A stretch of 64,000 nucleotides of DNA, taken from Mucilaginibacter sp. SJ. Its GTDB lineage: Bacteria > Bacteroidota > Bacteroidia > Sphingobacteriales > Sphingobacteriaceae. How positions within the stretch are numbered: the first letter of the stretch is position 1; the number at the start of each line of letters is the position of its first letter. The notes under the pieces are model-generated. The model did no database searches, was not told the origin of the DNA, and saw nothing but the letters and a program-made list of their open reading frames with translations. Location: the NCBI RefSeq assembly GCF_028993635.1, contig NZ_CP118631.1, positions 186,001 to 250,000 on the forward strand, in the 5' to 3' direction. Below are positions 61,090 through 64,000 of this stretch, piece by piece. Both the position numbers and the translations under genes were made by a program.

Positions 61090-63153
61090 CTATTTTTTGT
61101 TACCTATCGATAACAGGCTGGCATTAATGGCGACCACTACCGTGCTCACTGTCATGAGTACCGCGCCAATTGCCGGGCTCACCATAATGCCCTGGTTATA
61201 CAGAACGCCTGCTGCCAGTGGCAGGGTTATCACATTGTAACCTGTTGCCCAGGCCAGGTTCTGTGTCATTTTACGGTAGGTGGCTTTACCAAACAAGATC
61301 AGGTTAACGATGTCTTTAGGATTGCTGTTTACCAGCACAATGCCGGCGGTTTCGGCAGCAATGTCACTGCCCGAGCCAACAGCAATGCCAACGTCGGCCT
61401 GGGCAAGTGCAGGAGCGTCGTTTACACCATCACCTGTCATGGCTACAAACTCGCCCTGTTGTTGCAATTCTTTGATCTTTTCCAGTTTTTCATGCGGCAG
61501 TACTTCAGCAAAAAAGCCATCCATCTTCAGTTGCGTGCTAACACTTTCGGCAACCTGCTTATTATCGCCGGTCAGGAGTATCGACTTGATACCGTTTTCG
61601 CGGAGGGTTGCTATCGCTCCATTTGATTCCTCCCTGATAGCATCGGCAAGGGCAACAAATCCGGCAAGTTTTTCATCGATCAATACAAATACCACTGTTT
61701 CGTTACTGGCCACCTTGAAATTTGCCGAAAGGCTGATGCTATTTTCTTTCAGATAACCGGGACTGACCACTTTGATGTGCTTTTGCTCTGCAACCGCTTC
61801 AACGCCTTTACCTGTGATCGCTTTAAATTGTGTTACTTCGGGAGGGGTTAGTTTTCTTTTTTTAACTTCACTTAAAATGCCTGTGGCTATCGGATGTTCT
61901 GAATTGCTTTCCAATGCTCCAGCCAGCCTAAGTAATTCATCTTCGCTTTTCAGTACTCCTTCGGTAAGCACCATCCTGGATACCTCAAATTTTCCTTTTG
62001 TTAAGGTGCCGGTTTTATCAAAAACAATAGAAGTGATCTTTCGTGCATTTTCAAAAGCAGTCCTGTCTTTGATCAGCAGGCCATGTTGCGCCGATAAGGA
62101 TGTTGATTTAGCTACCACGAGGGGAACAGCCAGGCCAAGCGCATGCGGGCAACAGATCACAATAACGGTCACCATCCGCTCCATGGCAAAAGCCAGGTCG
62201 TGCCCCAGGCTAATCCATACCACGAACGTAGTTATACCGGCTAAGAGCGCAATGATAGTTAGCCAACGGGCCGCTTTATCTGCCAACAACTGCGTGTTTG
62301 ATTTAGCGTTTTGCGCATCCCGGACAAGATCGATGACTTTGAACAAATAAGAATCTTTACCACTATGTGTAACAAGAACTTTTAATGAACCGTTACCGTT
62401 CACCGATCCGGCAATCACTTGCTGTCCTTTTGTTTTTTGCACCGGGGCGGATTCCCCTGTCAGCATGGACTCATTCAGATAGCTTTCGCCATCTTCCACC
62501 ACACCGTCGGCGGGCGTCTTTTCGCCCGGTTTAATTAAGATAAGGTCATTTTCTTTCAGACTTTCCGTTTTTACGTCCTCTGTAATGTCTCCTTTAAATA
62601 CGTGCGCGGCTGAAGGCATAAGCTGGACCAGCAATTCGAGCTCGCGCGAGGCGCCGGCTATCGATTTCATTTCGATCCAGTGTCCCAACAGCATAATGAG
62701 AATAAGCGTGTCCAGTTCCCAGAAGAAATCCATGCCCTTAAGCCCGAATACGGTAGCCGCACTGTACAGGTAAGCAACAGATATGGCAAAACCGATCAGG
62801 GTCATCATACCGGGGTTTTTCGCCTTTAGTTCCGAAAGCCACCCGGTCAGGAAAGGCCGGCCTCCGTAAAGAAAAACTGCCGTCGACAGCGCAAAAAGTA
62901 CGTACCGGTTGCCCGGGAAACCAATTTGCAGGTGCAGCCAATGCTGGATCATGGGCGATAGCGCCAATATGGGTAGGGTGAATGCCAGTACTACATAAAA
63001 ACGCTTACGGAAATCAGCGATCATGGCCCCGTGATCATGCCCGGCGTGCCCCATGTCTCCATGTCCCATACCATTTCCTTCCTGGTGTTGTCCGTGCTGA
63101 TGTCCTTTCATTTCGGGCATTTCGTGCCGGTGTTCATGATGCTGATGTTCCAT
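61090..63153 (-). CDS. Copper-translocating P-type ATPase, CopB (P1B-3) type
   Basis: A 687-residue heavy-metal ATPase. The N-terminus (residues 3-43) is very rich in His and Met, in place of a CxxC domain. Eight membrane segments are expected; the metal-site motif is CPH in IVICCPHALGLAVPL, the P1B-3 signature. Catalytic motifs: TGES, FDKTGTLTKG with the phosphorylated Asp, HP in SEHPIA and MTGDGVNDAPALAQADVGIA. It exports Cu(II) or Cu(I) from the cytoplasm. It follows the multicopper oxidase gene with a 38-base gap, in a copper-resistance operon. Confidence 0.95.
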   Translation of the reverse strand: MEHQHHEHRHEMPEMKGHQHGQHQEGNGMGHGDMGHAGHDHGAMIADFRKRFYVVLAFTLPILALSPMIQHWLHLQIGFPGNRYVLFALSTAVFLYGGRPFLTGWLSELKAKNPGMMTLIGFAISVAYLYSAATVFGLKGMDFFWELDTLILIMLLGHWIEMKSIAGASRELELLVQLMPSAAHVFKGDITEDVKTESLKENDLILIKPGEKTPADGVVEDGESYLNESMLTGESAPVQKTKGQQVIAGSVNGNGSLKVLVTHSGKDSYLFKVIDLVRDAQNAKSNTQLLADKAARWLTIIALLAGITTFVVWISLGHDLAFAMERMVTVIVICCPHALGLAVPLVVAKSTSLSAQHGLLIKDRTAFENARKITSIVFDKTGTLTKGKFEVSRMVLTEGVLKSEDELLRLAGALESNSEHPIATGILSEVKKRKLTPPEVTQFKAITGKGVEAVAEQKHIKVVSPGYLKENSISLSANFKVASNETVVFVLIDEKLAGFVALADAIREESNGAIATLRENGIKSILLTGDNKQVAESVSTQLKMDGFFAEVLPHEKLEKIKELQQQGEFVAMTGDGVNDAPALAQADVGIAVGSGSDIAAETAGIVLVNSNPKDIVNLILFGKATYRKMTQNLAWATGYNVITLPLAAGVLYNQGIMVSPAIGAVLMTVSTVVVAINASLLSIGNKK

Positions 63154-63191
63154 AATCGTTTGTATTAATTAGCTTTACTTACTGATAACTG

Positions 63192-64000
63192 TTAATAGGT
63201 TAATGTTAATCCGGCGCCTAAGCCCATATCACTGTCATAGTGGCTGGAGAAAGAAAAATTCTTATTAACAATATAGCGCAATCCGGTACTATATTCTTTA
63301 TCGGTATTGCCTGTAATGGAAAAACGGAGCCTGCTGGTCAATGCGATATCCTCCCGGCCAAGTTGAAACCTGAGTTTGCCATTGCCATCAATACGGGCAT
63401 CGGCCACAAACAGTAATGGCAAAGTGTAGGCCAAACCTGCAACTACCGTATGCCGGTTGTTTTTATTGCTGAGCTGACCGAACAGGTTTTTTTCCTGTTC
63501 ATTTGTTTTTTTATAATGATAATCAAATCCTGCATAAGCATACAGCCATTGCATACGGCCAAAGTACCTTCCAAACATGGTTTCACTCTCATATCCCTTG
63601 GTATTGTTTATTCCAAGGTGCCACATTGTAGAAAATTTCCAGCGGGTATTTGCTAAAGCCGCGTTGCCATCGCTGCCGTTTGTTTCCAGCCCCAGTTTGG
63701 CCGATGCATAGTATTTACGATCGTCGGCAGCTACTTTCTTAAATCCAGCTGCCGGGTCGGGTACTTCGGGGTTAGGCGGCGAGTTTTCGTAACTGATGAT
63801 CCGTCCCATGCCGCTCATCATATGGTATAAAATATGGCAGTGAAAAAACCAGTCGCCGCTTTCGCTGGCACGGAATTCGATGGTATCCCTTTCCATCGGC
63901 ATAATGTCCAAAGTGTTCTTCAGCGGCGAGTATTCTCCCTGTCCGTTTAACACCCTGAAATAATGCCCGTGAAGGTGCATAGGGTGACGCATCATGGTAT
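63192..64000 (-). CDS. Multicopper oxidase C-terminal part fused to a CopB-like outer-membrane domain (5' end outside window)
   Basis: The frame is open at the right edge, so the N-terminus is missing. The visible start carries the type 2/3 copper ligands HPMHLHGHYFRV, then DTIEFRASESGDW, and the type 1/3 motif HCHILYHMMSGMG. After about 90 residues the copper-oxidase part ends. The remaining 190 residues look like an outer-membrane beta-barrel of the CopB kind (RWKFSTMWHLGINN, WLYAYAGFDYHYKK, SGLRYIVNKNFSF-like repeats) ending in an aromatic residue (LTLTY). Normally CopA and CopB are separate. The fused protein would oxidise Cu(I) at the outer membrane. It is first in an operon with the ATPase. 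Confidence 0.85.
   Translation of the reverse strand, partial: TMMRHPMHLHGHYFRVLNGQGEYSPLKNTLDIMPMERDTIEFRASESGDWFFHCHILYHMMSGMGRIISYENSPPNPEVPDPAAGFKKVAADDRKYYASAKLGLETNGSDGNAALANTRWKFSTMWHLGINNTKGYESETMFGRYFGRMQWLYAYAGFDYHYKKTNEQEKNLFGQLSNKNNRHTVVAGLAYTLPLLFVADARIDGNGKLRFQLGREDIALTSRLRFSITGNTDKEYSTGLRYIVNKNFSFSSHYDSDMGLGAGLTLTY

Noticed and set aside
61280..62350. Two long plus-strand frames antisense to the copper ATPase
   Set aside because: Low-complexity Ser/Ala/Leu-rich shadows of a strongly conserved gene on the other strand.
1..64000. CRISPR arrays, insertion sequences, phage genes, rRNA or tRNA genes
   Set aside because: Read for regular spaced repeats, transposase or integrase motifs and RNA gene signatures; none was convincing.

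Overview
The window looks like chromosome from a plant-matter-degrading soil Bacteroidota, most likely Sphingobacteriaceae (Mucilaginibacter or Pedobacter type). The evidence is two SusC/SusD pairs (one with an STN domain plus ECF sigma and FecR anti-sigma), many secreted glycoside hydrolases, lipoprotein signals, weak Shine-Dalgarno sequences, and A/T-rich intergenic DNA. No rRNA, tRNA, CRISPR array or insertion sequence was recognised.

Layout. (1) 1-6552 is a stress and housekeeping patch: a DUF72 gene cut by the left edge, a CinA-C/YciE in-frame fusion, a minus-strand run of overlapping genes (FAD-Rieske oxidoreductase, membrane protein, SpoIIAA-like protein, GH130), and a plus-strand DksA-like/small protein/DUF72 operon joined by ATGA overlaps. 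(2) 7009-39019 is a large polysaccharide utilisation locus, nearly all on the plus strand, whose enzymes point to rhamnogalacturonan I: GH127, FAD oxidoreductase, two convergent GntR-type regulators, three CE12-type acetylesterases, PL22, GH106, SusCD, GH28, GH2, a GH43/GH117-like propeller enzyme, an unassigned (alpha/alpha)6-type enzyme, GH105, GH31 and a sulfatase. SusCD would import oligosaccharides. The enzymes would deacetylate them, remove rhamnose, arabinose and galactose, and split unsaturated or saturated galacturonate units. No endo-acting PL1, PL9 or PL11 lyase is in the window.

(3) 39128-44351 carries a soluble PAS histidine kinase, a small lipoprotein, a YghA-like SDR, a possible small plus-strand transcript and a manganese catalase. 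(4) 44474-50466 is a three-gene minus-strand operon that I consider the most unusual object here. It has a BcsA-like processive GT2 synthase with a C-terminal glycosidase-like domain that has lost its catalytic Glu, a membrane-anchored tandem GH26-like protein in which one of two repeats has both catalytic Glu replaced by Asp, and a TIM-barrel glycosidase lipoprotein. It is a candidate undescribed exopolysaccharide synthesis and trimming system.

(5) 50831-57796 is a cell-surface signalling module: ECF sigma factor divergent from FecR, then STN-SusC and SusD with no enzymes. (6) 58033-64000 looks like a redox, haem and copper cluster: an FMN-type pyridoxamine oxidase family protein, glutamyl-tRNA reductase behind a CRP-like palindrome and a short leader ORF, a hemerythrin lipoprotein, a CopB-type copper ATPase, and a multicopper oxidase fused to an outer-membrane barrel, cut by the right edge. 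All functions are inferred from motifs and family resemblance read by eye; no database search was run.
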